Below, piece by piece: positions 7,984 to 17,295 of a stretch of 64,000 nucleotides of DNA (positions are counted from its first letter, which is position 1; each line of letters begins with the position of its first letter). The notes under the pieces are model-generated. The model did not search any database, was not told the origin of the DNA, and saw nothing but the letters and a program-made list of their open reading frames with translations. The DNA is from UBA7446 sp965657545 (GTDB lineage: Bacteria > Bacteroidota > Bacteroidia > Flavobacteriales > Flavobacteriaceae), in NCBI GenBank assembly GCA_965657545.1, contig CBFHOG010000004.1, forward strand, positions 48,053 through 112,052, given 5' to 3'. The position numbers and the translations under genes are program-made.

Positions 7984-8998
7984 AACGGTGTAAGTTAATG
8001 CGTAAAATCCAATACAATTGCACGCCAAATAACAGCGTTGCTAATACCAAATGTAGCGGTTGAGTGGCAAATGGAAAATCCAAATAAAACATGGCAATAC
8101 CCAAAAGCACTTCCGCTCCAATAAGCCATAAAATACGTTGAATAAAAACACGTTCAATTTGTGCTTTTACTACATTGAAATAAAGCAAAGCATTGGTGGC
8201 TAATACAAGTATAGATAGGCTTCTGTGTATGTAAAAGTTGAGCTCTGGTGCAGCCAACCAAAACTGTGGTAAGTCGTATCCCCATCGGTCAATTTGTACA
8301 TCGACAAATTGTCTAACCTGAATTCCAAGCACAATTTGAATCAAGGTAAGGGCAAAAGTTACGTAAAGCAGGGCACGAATTTTTCTAGACGGTAATTTAC
8401 TTAATCCAAAAGATTTAGATGCAACTCGAATCACTAATATAAATCCAATAAGCAACAACGCCATCAACATGTGTAAAGAGATTTTTAAGGGCAATAAATT
8501 GGAATCAACAACTGTTTTTCCCAACCACGCCTGAAACAAAATCCCTAAAAGTGATAATAGTGAAAAAATAAAAATGACGGGTTTTTTACGCCACCATTTT
8601 AGGCTGTATCCAAACAGTATAAGTATGGCTACACCGGAGAGTGCTCCTAGTAATCGGTTTATGAATTCGATCCACGTGTGTTTGGCATCAAAGATTGCAT
8701 AATCGTGTTTGGTGTAAGGTTCCCAAAAATCGGGATTAAAACTATCAGCACTTGTAAATTTATATGAAGCAATTAAAAGGCGTTCATTGTCAATTATGAC
8801 ATTTCCTTTTTGATATGTTGTATTGGGTTTCCATTCTAATTGCTCGGCTTGGGTAGGTGGGATATAATAACCAAAACACTTGGGCCAGTCTGGGCAACCC
8901 ATTCCGCTTCCCGTCATACGTACCGTAGCACCTGCAGCAATAACAAGATATACGATAATGAGAGAGATACGCGTCCAGCGTTGTAGATTTTTATACAT
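7967..8998 (-). CDS. ctaA: Heme A synthase (CtaA/Cox15 family)
   Basis: Oxidises heme O to heme A for aa3-type cytochrome oxidase in the inner membrane. 343 residues with about eight transmembrane segments. The four family histidines are visible in HTWIEFINR, KISLHMLMA, NFYIHRSLS and QPLHLVLA. The N-terminal GCPDWPKCFG motif marks the longer Cox15-like branch. It lies two bases from the CCA-adding enzyme gene, so it is probably co-transcribed with cca and tsaC, although there is no functional link. Confidence 0.93.
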   Translation of the reverse strand: MYKNLQRWTRISLIIVYLVIAAGATVRMTGSGMGCPDWPKCFGYYIPPTQAEQLEWKPNTTYQKGNVIIDNERLLIASYKFTSADSFNPDFWEPYTKHDYAIFDAKHTWIEFINRLLGALSGVAILILFGYSLKWWRKKPVIFIFSLLSLLGILFQAWLGKTVVDSNLLPLKISLHMLMALLLIGFILVIRVASKSFGLSKLPSRKIRALLYVTFALTLIQIVLGIQVRQFVDVQIDRWGYDLPQFWLAAPELNFYIHRSLSILVLATNALLYFNVVKAQIERVFIQRILWLIGAEVLLGIAMFYLDFPFATQPLHLVLATLLFGVQLYWILRINLHRYDLSL

Positions 8999-9000
8999 AA

Positions 9001-10431
9001 TTAGGCGGGCGATAAGCCCATTGCTTGCGCTTTGGTTAACATAAATGCATGTGCAGCTTTGTATTCGTTTGGAATCTCACCTTCCAAAATAGCTTCTTTA
9101 ATCGCCTCTTTAATTTCCCCTACTTGACGGCACGGCTTTAGCGCAAAAATACGCATGATTTCCTCTCCTGAAACAGGGGGTTGAAAGTTTCGAACATGAT
9201 CTCTAGCTTCAACTTCTTTTACTTTGTTCTTGACAATTTCAAAGTTTTGATGATAGCGCGCAAATCGTTTTGGATTTTTTGTTGTGATATCTGCTTTACA
9301 GAGTAAAAGTAAGTCATCGAGTAAGTCTCCAGCATCAAATATCAAACGCCGTACGGCAGAATCGGTGACATCGTCTTGTGCAATAACAATGGGTCTTGAG
9401 CTCATATAAACGAGTTTTTGCACATATTTCATTTTTTCATTTAGGGGCATTCGTAGGCGTTTAAATAGCTTATACACCATTTTGGCACCAACAAACTCGT
9501 GAGCATGAAAAGTCCAGCCTACTTTATTATCGAATTTTTTTGTGGGTGCTTTGCCAATATCATGTAAAAGTGCCGCCCATCGCAACCAAACATTGTCAGC
9601 ATATTCGCTGATATTATCCACCACTTCAAGTGTGTGATAAAAATTGTCTTTATGGCGTTGCCCTTCTACTTCGTCAATCCCTTTTAGGGCGATGAGCTCA
9701 GGTAAAATACGTGCTAAAAGTCCTGTTTTTTCGAGTAATAAGAACCCTGTTGAAGGTTTTGGACAAGCCAATATTTTGTGCAATTCTTCCACAATTCGCT
9801 CTTTGGATAAAATATCAACGCGTTTGTTGTTTTGAATAATACTTTTAAAAGATGCTTGTTCAATCTTAAAGTCTAGTTGGTTGGCAAATCGGATGGCGCG
9901 AAGCATTCGCAATGGATCGTCAGAATAGGTGATATCAGGGTCTAGAGGCGTACGTAAAATCCCTTTTTCTAAGTCTGAAACGCCATCAAATGGGTCTAGT
10001 AGTTTACCAAATTGCTCGGCATTTAGGCAAAGTGCTAAGGCGTTGATGGTAAAATCTCGTCGGTTTTGATCGTCTTCCAAGCTGCCATTTTCCACAATAG
10101 GGTTTCTGCTATCTGAAGTATAGCTTTCTTTTCGTGCACCAACAAACTCAAGCTGTGTGTCACCAAACTTAATCATCGCAGTGCCGTAGTTTTTAAAGAC
10201 TTGAATCTGATTTTTTCCAGGAAGCAATTCAGCCACTTTTTTTGCTAACGCAATACCACTACCAACAGCTACTATATCTATATCCGAACCTGTTTCACGT
10301 CTCAAGAAAGTGTCTCTTACAAACCCTCCAATAACATATACCTCCACTTGAAGGGCATCTGCGGCTTTTTGGATATAAGTAAAGGCAGGCAGTTCAAGTG
10401 CCTTATTGATATGTGTTTTGTTTATGTTCAT
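9001..10431 (-). CDS. cca: CCA tRNA nucleotidyltransferase with HD domain
   Basis: Adds or repairs the 3' CCA of tRNAs. 476 residues. The head domain has GGFVRDTFLRR and the catalytic DIDIV (about 37-56), followed by the RRDFTINALA motif near 133; the C-terminal HD domain has LLHDIGKAP (about 290). The single tRNA gene in this window has no encoded CCA, consistent with a need for this enzyme. Its start overlaps the tsaC stop by four bases. Confidence 0.94.
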   Translation of the reverse strand: MNINKTHINKALELPAFTYIQKAADALQVEVYVIGGFVRDTFLRRETGSDIDIVAVGSGIALAKKVAELLPGKNQIQVFKNYGTAMIKFGDTQLEFVGARKESYTSDSRNPIVENGSLEDDQNRRDFTINALALCLNAEQFGKLLDPFDGVSDLEKGILRTPLDPDITYSDDPLRMLRAIRFANQLDFKIEQASFKSIIQNNKRVDILSKERIVEELHKILACPKPSTGFLLLEKTGLLARILPELIALKGIDEVEGQRHKDNFYHTLEVVDNISEYADNVWLRWAALLHDIGKAPTKKFDNKVGWTFHAHEFVGAKMVYKLFKRLRMPLNEKMKYVQKLVYMSSRPIVIAQDDVTDSAVRRLIFDAGDLLDDLLLLCKADITTKNPKRFARYHQNFEIVKNKVKEVEARDHVRNFQPPVSGEEIMRIFALKPCRQVGEIKEAIKEAILEGEIPNEYKAAHAFMLTKAQAMGLSPA

Positions 10432-10982
10432 CGCAATTGCTTCACGCTTCCATCGGGTAATACTTGCAACACACGCGACGGAATTTGTGTTACATTGTCT
10501 TTATTCAAAGGTACTACTTCGTCCACTTGCGCCAAAATTTGAGGGTCTATTTCGTGATAGGTAGTGGGAATGGGTGCGCCGCTTAAGTTTGCAGAGGTAC
10601 TCACAATTGGTTTTCCATATGCCGCAATTAAATCGAGTACAAAACAGGGTTTTGGAATTCGGATCGCAACGCTTCCGTTATCGCTGACAACGCCTTTTGC
10701 TAGTTCTTTCCCTTTAGGATAAACGAGTGTTGTTGGGTGTTCACTATTTAGTAATTCTTCAATGTTTTCAGGGACGTTTTCGACGTATTGCTTTAACATC
10801 TCAATATCAGCAACAAGTGCAATAAGCGGTTTGTTTTTTGGACGGTTTTTTAGTTTAAAAATGGTATTTACCGCTTTTTGATTTGTTGCATCACAGCCCA
10901 ACCCCCAAATGGTATCGGCTGGGTATAGCAGTGTTTTTCCTTGCTTTAAGGTAGTAACGAAATGATTAATGTCTATTTTCAT
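10428..10982 (-). CDS. tsaC: Threonylcarbamoyl-AMP synthase (TsaC/Sua5/YwlC)
   Basis: First step of the universal t6A37 modification of ANN-decoding tRNAs: makes threonylcarbamoyl-AMP from threonine, bicarbonate and ATP. 184 residues, the short TsaC form without the Sua5 C-terminal domain. Family motifs are YPADTIWGLGCDA, the KxR-type KLKNRPKNKPL, and STSANLSG. Its start lies inside the end of the glycosyltransferase gene (17-base overlap), and it overlaps cca, so the tRNA-maturation pair sits in one operon. Confidence 0.92.
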   Translation of the reverse strand: MKIDINHFVTTLKQGKTLLYPADTIWGLGCDATNQKAVNTIFKLKNRPKNKPLIALVADIEMLKQYVENVPENIEELLNSEHPTTLVYPKGKELAKGVVSDNGSVAIRIPKPCFVLDLIAAYGKPIVSTSANLSGAPIPTTYHEIDPQILAQVDEVVPLNKDNVTQIPSRVLQVLPDGSVKQLR

Positions 10983-12813
10983 TATTGTATTCTAATGTAA
11001 TTTTTGCCTTTAGCCACGTTTCTCGGGTACGTAACTTGCAAATTGTCAACCCTATTTTTCCGTCCAAAAAGCCACCTCTCAAAATATAACTGTTCAAAAA
11101 TTTAAAAGCTGGTTTTAAGTAGAGGTTGAAAAGTCCAATCTTTTTATTCTCTTTTATATACGTCTGTGCTGCATAGTGTGCATACCGCTCTATTTTTTTT
11201 ATGTAGCGCTCCAAATCGTTTGTGGTGTAATGAACGATAGTACTGTTCAAACTTCCAAAAGGTTTGGTATACTCAATTTCCTCGTGCACCATTTTGTTTT
11301 CGTATTTGTGTAAATCACGATGAAAAAAACGCACCACACGATCGTTTTGCCAACCACAAAAACGCACTTTTTTTCCTAAAAAATAGTTTGTTCTACGCAT
11401 CCAAAAAGCGGTGTGTTTTGGTCTTGTTTGTAAGATGTTTTTTATCTCAGTAGCTAAATTTTCCGATACCATCTCATCTGCATCTAGTAAGATAATCCAC
11501 GGATATTTCGCTTGTGGAATGGCCCAATTTTTTTGGTCTGCGGCATAGTTGTATTTGCGTTGTAAAACCTTTGCGCCAAACTTTTCACACAGCGCAACAG
11601 TATTGTCTGTGCTAAAGGAGTCAATGACTAAAATTTCATCTGCCCAATTAATGGATTTTAAGCAGTTTTCAATATTTTTTTCCTCGTTATATGTTGTTAC
11701 AATTGCGGTAATACGTCTGTTAAATCCTTGAATCAGGTATTTTTCAATTTTGAGATTAATTTTATCAATTGAAAACAAGTCCTTTGTGAAAGAATAGGCG
11801 TTTTCTCCCATTTCAGCAGTAAACTCTCGGTCAAAATAGAGTTTTTTGATAGCATTACTGAATTCCTCCACATCATTATCGGGGGTCAGTATTCCTGTTG
11901 AATTTTGTTTTACGATTTCTGGTTTACTACTATTATCAAACGCTACGACAGGTATTTTATTCGCCGCTGCTTCTATGATGACAAAACCAAACCCTTCATA
12001 CAAAGATGGTAGTAAAAGCACATCGCCGCTTTTGTAAAAATCCTTCGGGTTTTTAACAAACCCAACGAAGTAAACATCATCATCAAGTTGATTTATTTCT
12101 ACGCGACTTTTTAGGTGTTCATAAAGAGAGCCACTTCCACCAATCAATAACTTGAAACGAACACCATCTTTTTTTAATTGTATGGCTACGTCTATTAAAA
12201 AGGAATGATTTTTCTCGGTTTCTAACCTACCAAGGCTTAATAATACAAGTTCATTTTCCTTTTTTTTATAAATGGGATTGAACTCCCTTTTTTCAATCAA
12301 GTCAAAATTAACGCCATGTGGAATTATTTTCACATAATCTTTGTTGAATATAGACTTATTGTTTTGGTAAATGCAGTTTTTCGTTGCCAACGAATTGACC
12401 AAAATCTCATCAATTATATGCGTGTAAATTAATCTGTTTGTTCGTGAATTACGCACGGCATTCGCACTTCCCTTGAAATAAATTTTCCTATTCACTTTTG
12501 ATAAAAAAGCGGCAAGTCCACCAGCCTTTACATCTCTTGACAAGTTTAGAAGAACAATTTTGACTTTATATTTCTTATAAAATTGTATTAATCGCAAAAG
12601 TTTAATTGGATTTAAAAAACTTAGGTTTCCAATTTTAATAGTAAATGTGGGAATCGTGGTCTTTTCAAGTTTACGATGTAGTGCACTCCCTTTGTTACAA
12701 ACAACAACAACTTTATGTCCTTTTTCATGCATGAACATGGCGGTTTCAAAATGCCATTTCTCTCCGCCACCCCAAGGAATTGCTGTATTAAAAAAACAAA
12801 TGGTGTTGTTCAT
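10966..12813 (-). CDS. Fused glycosyltransferase: GT4 domain + GT2 domain
   Basis: 615 residues carrying two glycosyltransferases. Residues 1 to about 360 are a GT-B GT4 enzyme (GGGEKW at the N-terminus; acceptor/donor motif PSLYEGFGFVIIEA at about 269-282). Residues about 366-600 are a GT-A GT2 enzyme of the WaaE/KdtX type (AIVTTYNEEKNIENC; DxD-type LLDADEM near 442). The reading frame is continuous across the joint and I see no sign of sequencing error. It probably adds two sugars to lipooligosaccharide core or another surface glycan at the cytoplasmic membrane face. It overlaps the next GT4 gene by four bases. Confidence 0.88.
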   Translation of the reverse strand: MNNTICFFNTAIPWGGGEKWHFETAMFMHEKGHKVVVVCNKGSALHRKLEKTTIPTFTIKIGNLSFLNPIKLLRLIQFYKKYKVKIVLLNLSRDVKAGGLAAFLSKVNRKIYFKGSANAVRNSRTNRLIYTHIIDEILVNSLATKNCIYQNNKSIFNKDYVKIIPHGVNFDLIEKREFNPIYKKKENELVLLSLGRLETEKNHSFLIDVAIQLKKDGVRFKLLIGGSGSLYEHLKSRVEINQLDDDVYFVGFVKNPKDFYKSGDVLLLPSLYEGFGFVIIEAAANKIPVVAFDNSSKPEIVKQNSTGILTPDNDVEEFSNAIKKLYFDREFTAEMGENAYSFTKDLFSIDKINLKIEKYLIQGFNRRITAIVTTYNEEKNIENCLKSINWADEILVIDSFSTDNTVALCEKFGAKVLQRKYNYAADQKNWAIPQAKYPWIILLDADEMVSENLATEIKNILQTRPKHTAFWMRRTNYFLGKKVRFCGWQNDRVVRFFHRDLHKYENKMVHEEIEYTKPFGSLNSTIVHYTTNDLERYIKKIERYAHYAAQTYIKENKKIGLFNLYLKPAFKFLNSYILRGGFLDGKIGLTICKLRTRETWLKAKITLEYNNENRH

Positions 12814-13916
12814 GTTAATAGCGATTTGTAAAGCTTATCCCATTGCTTAGCTAAAACGTTGTCGTTAAATTTTTGCGCATAATTAAGTCCCGATTCAATA
12901 CGTTTTTTTCGAGATTTATGAGATTCGGCATACAGGCTTTCAACGGCTGTTAGAAGCTCGGTTTCGCTCTGTGGATCTATATAAATACTAGATGGACCAC
13001 CTGCTTCAGAAAAACAACCTCCCTTTGTAGTGACCACTGGAACGCCACTATAAAGCGCTTCTATGATAGGAATTCCAAATCCCTCAAAAAAAGACGGATA
13101 ACAAAAAACAGTCGCATTTTGATAAATTCCGGCTAGGTCTTCAATGTCAATATTTTGGATAAATAAAACCCGGTCTAGCATATTATTTTCCTTGACATAC
13201 TTTTTTAATGCCTCCCCGTATGATTTTACCTTTCCAACAAAAACCATATGGTAATTTGTGTCTTTTAGTGCTTTTGCAATAGATAACGCATTTTTTCTCG
13301 CTTCAAGTGTACCCACACACAATACAAACTTTTCAGGAAGTTGATGTTTTTTTGCAACAGCGTTCAGCGCTTCTTCCGTAAAGGTGGTTTTAAAAATAGG
13401 GTGACACCCTTGGTAAATAACATCAATATTTTCTGCAGGTGTTGCAGTAAATTCAACCAAATCTGCTTTTGTTTGCTCACTGATGGCCACTATTTTTGAA
13501 GCTGATTTTACAGCGTGATTTACTTTTCTTTTGTGGATTTCTGCATCAATGGATGTATAAAGTTCAGGGTAACGATAAAAAATAAGATCGTGTACCGTTA
13601 CAACTGAAGGTGTGTCAAGCGCTTTAGGTAATTCTCCACTTAGTCCGTGGAAAATATCAATACCATCATTTTTCAATTGTCGTACAATTGGACCTTGTCG
13701 CCAAATAGAATGAAAATACCGCCAAATACCTTTTGGTTGTTTTTCTATGGTGTTAGGCAATGGTTCCCACCGATTCAGTTTTTGGTTCTTTGGATTGTAA
13801 AGGAGGTATAGGTTTTTTGGATAATAGGTTGCCAAAATACGCACCAAATCACGGCTGTAGTTTCCTAAGCCACTGGCATTGTGAAAAATTCGCTTTGCAT
13901 CGTAGCCAATACGCAT
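12810..13916 (-). CDS. Glycosyltransferase family 4
   Basis: 368 residues, GT-B fold. N-terminal MRIGYDAKRIFHNASGLGNYSRDLV is typical of GT4 mannosyl- and rhamnosyltransferases; the C-terminal donor-site motif FEGFGIPIIEALYSGVPVV is near residues 279-297. Likely role in LPS/LOS core or capsule synthesis with its neighbours. It is first in the minus-strand operon continuing through the fused GT, tsaC, cca and ctaA. A -7 box exactly four bases before the ATG predicts a leaderless mRNA. Confidence 0.9.
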   Translation of the reverse strand: MRIGYDAKRIFHNASGLGNYSRDLVRILATYYPKNLYLLYNPKNQKLNRWEPLPNTIEKQPKGIWRYFHSIWRQGPIVRQLKNDGIDIFHGLSGELPKALDTPSVVTVHDLIFYRYPELYTSIDAEIHKRKVNHAVKSASKIVAISEQTKADLVEFTATPAENIDVIYQGCHPIFKTTFTEEALNAVAKKHQLPEKFVLCVGTLEARKNALSIAKALKDTNYHMVFVGKVKSYGEALKKYVKENNMLDRVLFIQNIDIEDLAGIYQNATVFCYPSFFEGFGIPIIEALYSGVPVVTTKGGCFSEAGGPSSIYIDPQSETELLTAVESLYAESHKSRKKRIESGLNYAQKFNDNVLAKQWDKLYKSLLT

Positions 13917-13920
13917 AGGA

Positions 13921-13928
13921 CAAAACTA
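13921..13928 (-). promoter_or_regulatory. -7 box exactly 4 nt before ATG (leaderless)
   Basis: Minus strand TAGTTTTG, a perfect TAnnTTTG match, ends four bases before the ATG of the GT4 gene (13916). No -33 TTG at standard spacing. Confidence 0.45.
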
Positions 13929-13989
13929 CTTCAATTTGTTTAGATTTTCATTATGGCTAATAGTGTATATTAGCGATAACTATTTTGAG

Positions 13990-14757
13990 ATGTTAAGTAA
14001 TAAGATTAGCACTGTTATTATAACTAAAAACGAGGAAACCAATATCGAAAGGTGTTTGTTGTCTGTTCTAGACTTTTCTGATGAGGTTATAGTAGTAGAT
14101 GATTTTTCAACAGATCAAACGCCTGATATTTGTAAGCGGCACAAGGTTGTTTTTATCCAAAATAAATTTGAAGATTTCGCATCTCAAAAAAACCATGCTT
14201 TAGACAAGGCTACATACCCACTTGTTTTTTCTATTGATGCTGATGAACAAGTATCGGAAAAACTCAAAAAATCCATTTTGGCAATCAAGGCTCATCCCAC
14301 AATGATGTTTTATTCGATGAATAGAAAGACGAATTATTTGGGCAAGTGGATTCGTTATTCAGGTTGGTATCCTGACACAAAAATTAGATTGTGGCAAAAA
14401 GAACATGCGCGTTGGCATGGCGCTGTTCATGAAGTTTTGCATCCTGAGCCACAAAATGTTCAGCATCTAAGGGGTGATTTACTTCATTATTCATACCCTT
14501 CATTGCAGTGGCATATTACTAAATTGAATCATTTTACAGATATCGCCTCAGAACGTATGTTTTCGAGAAACAAACGAGTAAGTTGGCTTAAAATGATACT
14601 CTCAATGAAATTTAATTTCATAAAAAAATATGTGTTTCAACTTGGATTTTTAGATGGATATCATGGGTTGTTGCTCGCTTTGATGTCTTCATATTACACT
14701 TTGCTGAAATACGCTAAACTCCGTCATTTACAATCCAAACACAAACAAGAATCATGA
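13990..14757 (+). CDS. Glycosyltransferase family 2, WaaE/KdtX-like
   Basis: About 255 residues from the ATG at 13990; the in-frame ATG 54 bases upstream adds a segment unlike the family. The GT-A start motif STVIITKNEETNIERC is followed by DDFSTDQT and the DxD-like SIDADEQ near residue 85, then RYSGWYPDTKIRLW, typical of the KdtX/WaaE beta-1,4-glucosyltransferase group. It resembles the second half of the fused GT nearby, which suggests duplication of the GT2 module. Overlaps the next gene by four bases (ATGA). Confidence 0.88.
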   Translation: MLSNKISTVIITKNEETNIERCLLSVLDFSDEVIVVDDFSTDQTPDICKRHKVVFIQNKFEDFASQKNHALDKATYPLVFSIDADEQVSEKLKKSILAIKAHPTMMFYSMNRKTNYLGKWIRYSGWYPDTKIRLWQKEHARWHGAVHEVLHPEPQNVQHLRGDLLHYSYPSLQWHITKLNHFTDIASERMFSRNKRVSWLKMILSMKFNFIKKYVFQLGFLDGYHGLLLALMSSYYTLLKYAKLRHLQSKHKQES

Positions 14758-15626
14758 ATGTCGTAGGATTTTCGTTTATCAAAAATGCTGTTAAATATGA
14801 TTTCCCTGTGGTGGAGTCTATTAAGTCAGTACTGCCCTTATGTGATAAGTTTTATATTGCTGTAGGTAAATCCGAAGACGATACACTTGAATTGATTCGT
14901 TCTATTGATAAAGATAAAATTGTCATTATTGAGACAGAGTGGGACGAAACGCTCAGAGAGGGCGGTCATGTTTTGGCAGCAGAAACAAACAAAGCCATGC
15001 AGGCACTACCAACAGATACCGATTGGGCTATATATATCCAAGGAGATGAGTTGTTCCATGAAAAGGATTATCCAGCCATTCGGACTGCCATGGAAGCCCA
15101 TAAAAGCAACCCAAAAATTGAAGGACTTTTGTTTCATTACCTTCATTTCTATGGCTCATACAGCTATGTTGCTGATTCAAATGTGTGGTACCCCAATGAA
15201 ATTAGAATTATTAAGTACAACCCCGCTGTCTTTTCTTATAAAGATGCACAGGGGTTTAGAAAAGGGAATAATGAAAAGTTACAGGTTGCACAAATTGATG
15301 CTACGGTATATCATTACGGATATGTAAAACCCCCAAAAATATTACAGGAAAAGTTTAAAAATTCCAGCAAATTCTATCACGATGATGCTTGGATTGAGCA
15401 GACCTTTCCAGGGGATACCTTTGATTTTTTGGAACATGTTAGTGAGCTAAAACGCTTTGAAACGAGTCATCCTAAATTGATTCAGGAACGAATTGATCGG
15501 CTTAATTGGGAATTTGACTATGATATTTCCATGAATAAGCCTTCTCTCAAAAAGCGATTTAAGCATTTCTTGCGTAAATATTTGGGAATTGACTTGGGGT
15601 ATAAAAATTATATTCTTGTCCGCTAG
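14754..15626 (+). CDS. GT2-like glycosyltransferase family protein
   Basis: 290 residues. The fold start MNVVGFSFIKNAVKYDFPVVESIKSVLP and the acidic YIQGDELFHEKDY (about 89-101, position of the DxD metal site) fit a GT-A-like hexosyltransferase, though the usual GT2 signature is weak. The C-terminal tail is basic (KKRFKHFLRKYLG), which could contact the membrane. Coupled to the GT2 gene upstream. Its stop codon shares CTAG with the stop of the convergent GT2 gene. Confidence 0.75.
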   Translation: MNVVGFSFIKNAVKYDFPVVESIKSVLPLCDKFYIAVGKSEDDTLELIRSIDKDKIVIIETEWDETLREGGHVLAAETNKAMQALPTDTDWAIYIQGDELFHEKDYPAIRTAMEAHKSNPKIEGLLFHYLHFYGSYSYVADSNVWYPNEIRIIKYNPAVFSYKDAQGFRKGNNEKLQVAQIDATVYHYGYVKPPKILQEKFKNSSKFYHDDAWIEQTFPGDTFDFLEHVSELKRFETSHPKLIQERIDRLNWEFDYDISMNKPSLKKRFKHFLRKYLGIDLGYKNYILVR

Positions 15627-16399
15627 CTTTTGCTAATGCCGTTTTTACAAACAAATTGGTTTTCCTCTTTTCGTTTGCGAAAAATCTTTAAGTTTATTTC
15701 TGAACCCTCAAGGTCATAGCCTCTCTTGTGGTGTAGATGGTACACAATAGCTTTGTTTTTTACGGAGTGCTTCTTTAGTCCAATGCCTTCTAAACGCCAA
15801 TCAATATCGTCATCTTCTCCCACAGTGGCGTACACATAGTCTTCATCAAAACCATTTACTTGAAACAACAATTTTTTTTGAATCCCCCAATTGCAACCCA
15901 TAAGGCCTCTTTTTTGAAAGTTTAACGGCAAAAGAGGACTATAAATACCTTCTTTTATTGATTTGGCTTTGTGTAAGATTAAGTCGAACAAAGACAAAGA
16001 GTCAAACTGCATTTTTTCTTGAAGCTTGGTAGTCAGTTTTTCTGAAAGCATAACACGTCTCCCATAGCAAATTTTATTGCTGTGTTCTACGTTTTGATAG
16101 GCCTTTACAAAGTGTTTGTGTGGAATACAATCACCATCAATAAAAACCAAAAAAGACCCTTTTGACGCTTGAACAGAAGTGTTTAAAATTCGATTTTTTC
16201 TAAAGCCAATATCCTCTTGTGTAGTGTGTTGAAGCGGGAAAGAATACGTATGTGAATCTAAAAATAATTTTGTGTCTTCGTCTTGACCATCTTCGGAAAC
16301 AATCACCTCAAAGCCTGAAACACTTTGTTTTGAAAGTGCGTCAAGTATAAGCGCAAGGTTCTCAACCTTATTGTAATGCGAAATAATAACACTTACCAT
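15623..16399 (-). CDS. Glycosyltransferase family 2
   Basis: 258 residues of GT-A fold: MVSVIISHYNKVENLALIL, then the DxD-type VFIDGDCIPH (about 92-101), GCNWGIQKKLLFQVNGFDEDY and GEDDDIDWRL (about 168-212), the last matching the glyco_transf_7C-type galactosyltransferase-like C-terminal motif. It ends the surface-glycan block and is six bases downstream of dapD on the same strand, so it may be transcribed with dapD. Confidence 0.88.
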   Translation of the reverse strand: MVSVIISHYNKVENLALILDALSKQSVSGFEVIVSEDGQDEDTKLFLDSHTYSFPLQHTTQEDIGFRKNRILNTSVQASKGSFLVFIDGDCIPHKHFVKAYQNVEHSNKICYGRRVMLSEKLTTKLQEKMQFDSLSLFDLILHKAKSIKEGIYSPLLPLNFQKRGLMGCNWGIQKKLLFQVNGFDEDYVYATVGEDDDIDWRLEGIGLKKHSVKNKAIVYHLHHKRGYDLEGSEINLKIFRKRKEENQFVCKNGISKS

Positions 16400-16405
16400 A
16401 AGAAA

Positions 16406-17215
16406 CTACACTGCTACGTTATGCTCTCTAAGCGCATCGTTAAGCGATGTTTTTTTGTTGGTACTCTCTTTGCGTTTACCGATAATCAGGGCGCAAGGCA
16501 CTTGATAATCGCCTGCAGCAAAGCTTTTGGTATAACTACCTGGAATTACTACCGACCGTGCGGGAACAACTCCTTTTCGTTCAACAGGCTGATCTCCTGT
16601 AACATCAATGATTTTTGTAGATGCTGTAAGTACCACATTTGCGCCAAGTACAGCTTCTGTTTCTACGCGTACGCCCTCAACCACAATACAGCGCGAGCCA
16701 ACAAAGGCATTGTCCTCAATAATTACAGGTGCAGCTTGTAAAGGTTCTAAAACCCCACCAATACCCACACCACCGCTAAGGTGCACATTTTTACCAATTT
16801 GCGCACAGCTTCCTACTGTTGCCCAAGTATCAACCATGGTACCTTCATCAACATAAGCGCCTATGTTTACATAAGAAGGCATTAAAATAGTACCCGCAGA
16901 AATATACGCGCCTTTACGCGCTACCGCATGCGGCACTACACGGATTCCTTTTTCTTTGTAGCCTGTTTTGAGCGGAATTTTATCGTGAAACTCCAATGGA
17001 CCAACTTCAATCGTCTCCATTTGTTGGATAGGAAAATACAGTACTACTGCCTTTTTAACCCATTCGTTAACTTCCCAGCCGTTAGCAGTTGGCGTGGCTA
17101 CTCTAAGCGTACCTTCATCTAATTGATCAATGATGGAGCGAATGGCGTTTTGTGTTTCTTCTTCTTGCAATAGTGCTCGGTTGTCCCAAGCGGCTTCGAT
17201 TAATGCTCTGCTCAT
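16406..17215 (-). CDS. dapD: Tetrahydrodipicolinate N-succinyltransferase
   Basis: Succinyl-CoA-dependent acylation of tetrahydrodipicolinate in the succinylase branch of diaminopimelate/lysine synthesis. 269 residues, the usual length. The left-handed beta-helix hexapeptide repeats run from about 100 to 220 (IGAYVDEGTMVDTWATVGSC, then IGKNVHLSGGVGIGG). Together with lysA it shows a lysine and peptidoglycan-precursor pathway. A TATCTTTG box lies 13 bases upstream of the ATG, divergent from ruvX. Confidence 0.95.
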   Translation of the reverse strand: MSRALIEAAWDNRALLQEEETQNAIRSIIDQLDEGTLRVATPTANGWEVNEWVKKAVVLYFPIQQMETIEVGPLEFHDKIPLKTGYKEKGIRVVPHAVARKGAYISAGTILMPSYVNIGAYVDEGTMVDTWATVGSCAQIGKNVHLSGGVGIGGVLEPLQAAPVIIEDNAFVGSRCIVVEGVRVETEAVLGANVVLTASTKIIDVTGDQPVERKGVVPARSVVIPGSYTKSFAAGDYQVPCALIIGKRKESTNKKTSLNDALREHNVAV

Positions 17216-17228
17216 GTTAATTTTTTTT

Positions 17229-17236
17229 CAAAGATA
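17229..17236 (-). promoter_or_regulatory. dapD -7 promoter box
   Basis: Minus strand TATCTTTG, a perfect TAnnTTTG match, 13 bases before the dapD ATG. The divergent ruvX box is 47 bases away. Confidence 0.45.
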
Positions 17237-17283
17237 CAGCCTTGAAAGCAAACCTATTAAAGGATTCACAAAAATTCATTGAT

Positions 17284-17291
17284 TACCTTTG
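17284..17291 (+). promoter_or_regulatory. ruvX -7 box exactly 4 nt before ATG (leaderless)
   Basis: TACCTTTG, a perfect TAnnTTTG match, ends four bases before the ATG at 17296, so +1 would be at the start codon. This position also supports 17296 as the real start rather than the in-frame ATG at 17242, which would place the box inside the coding region. Confidence 0.5.
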
Positions 17292-17295
17292 CCAC

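Noticed and set aside
13936..13989. N-terminal extension of the GT2 gene
   Set aside because: The additional residues do not match the family, and a good ATG exists at 13990.
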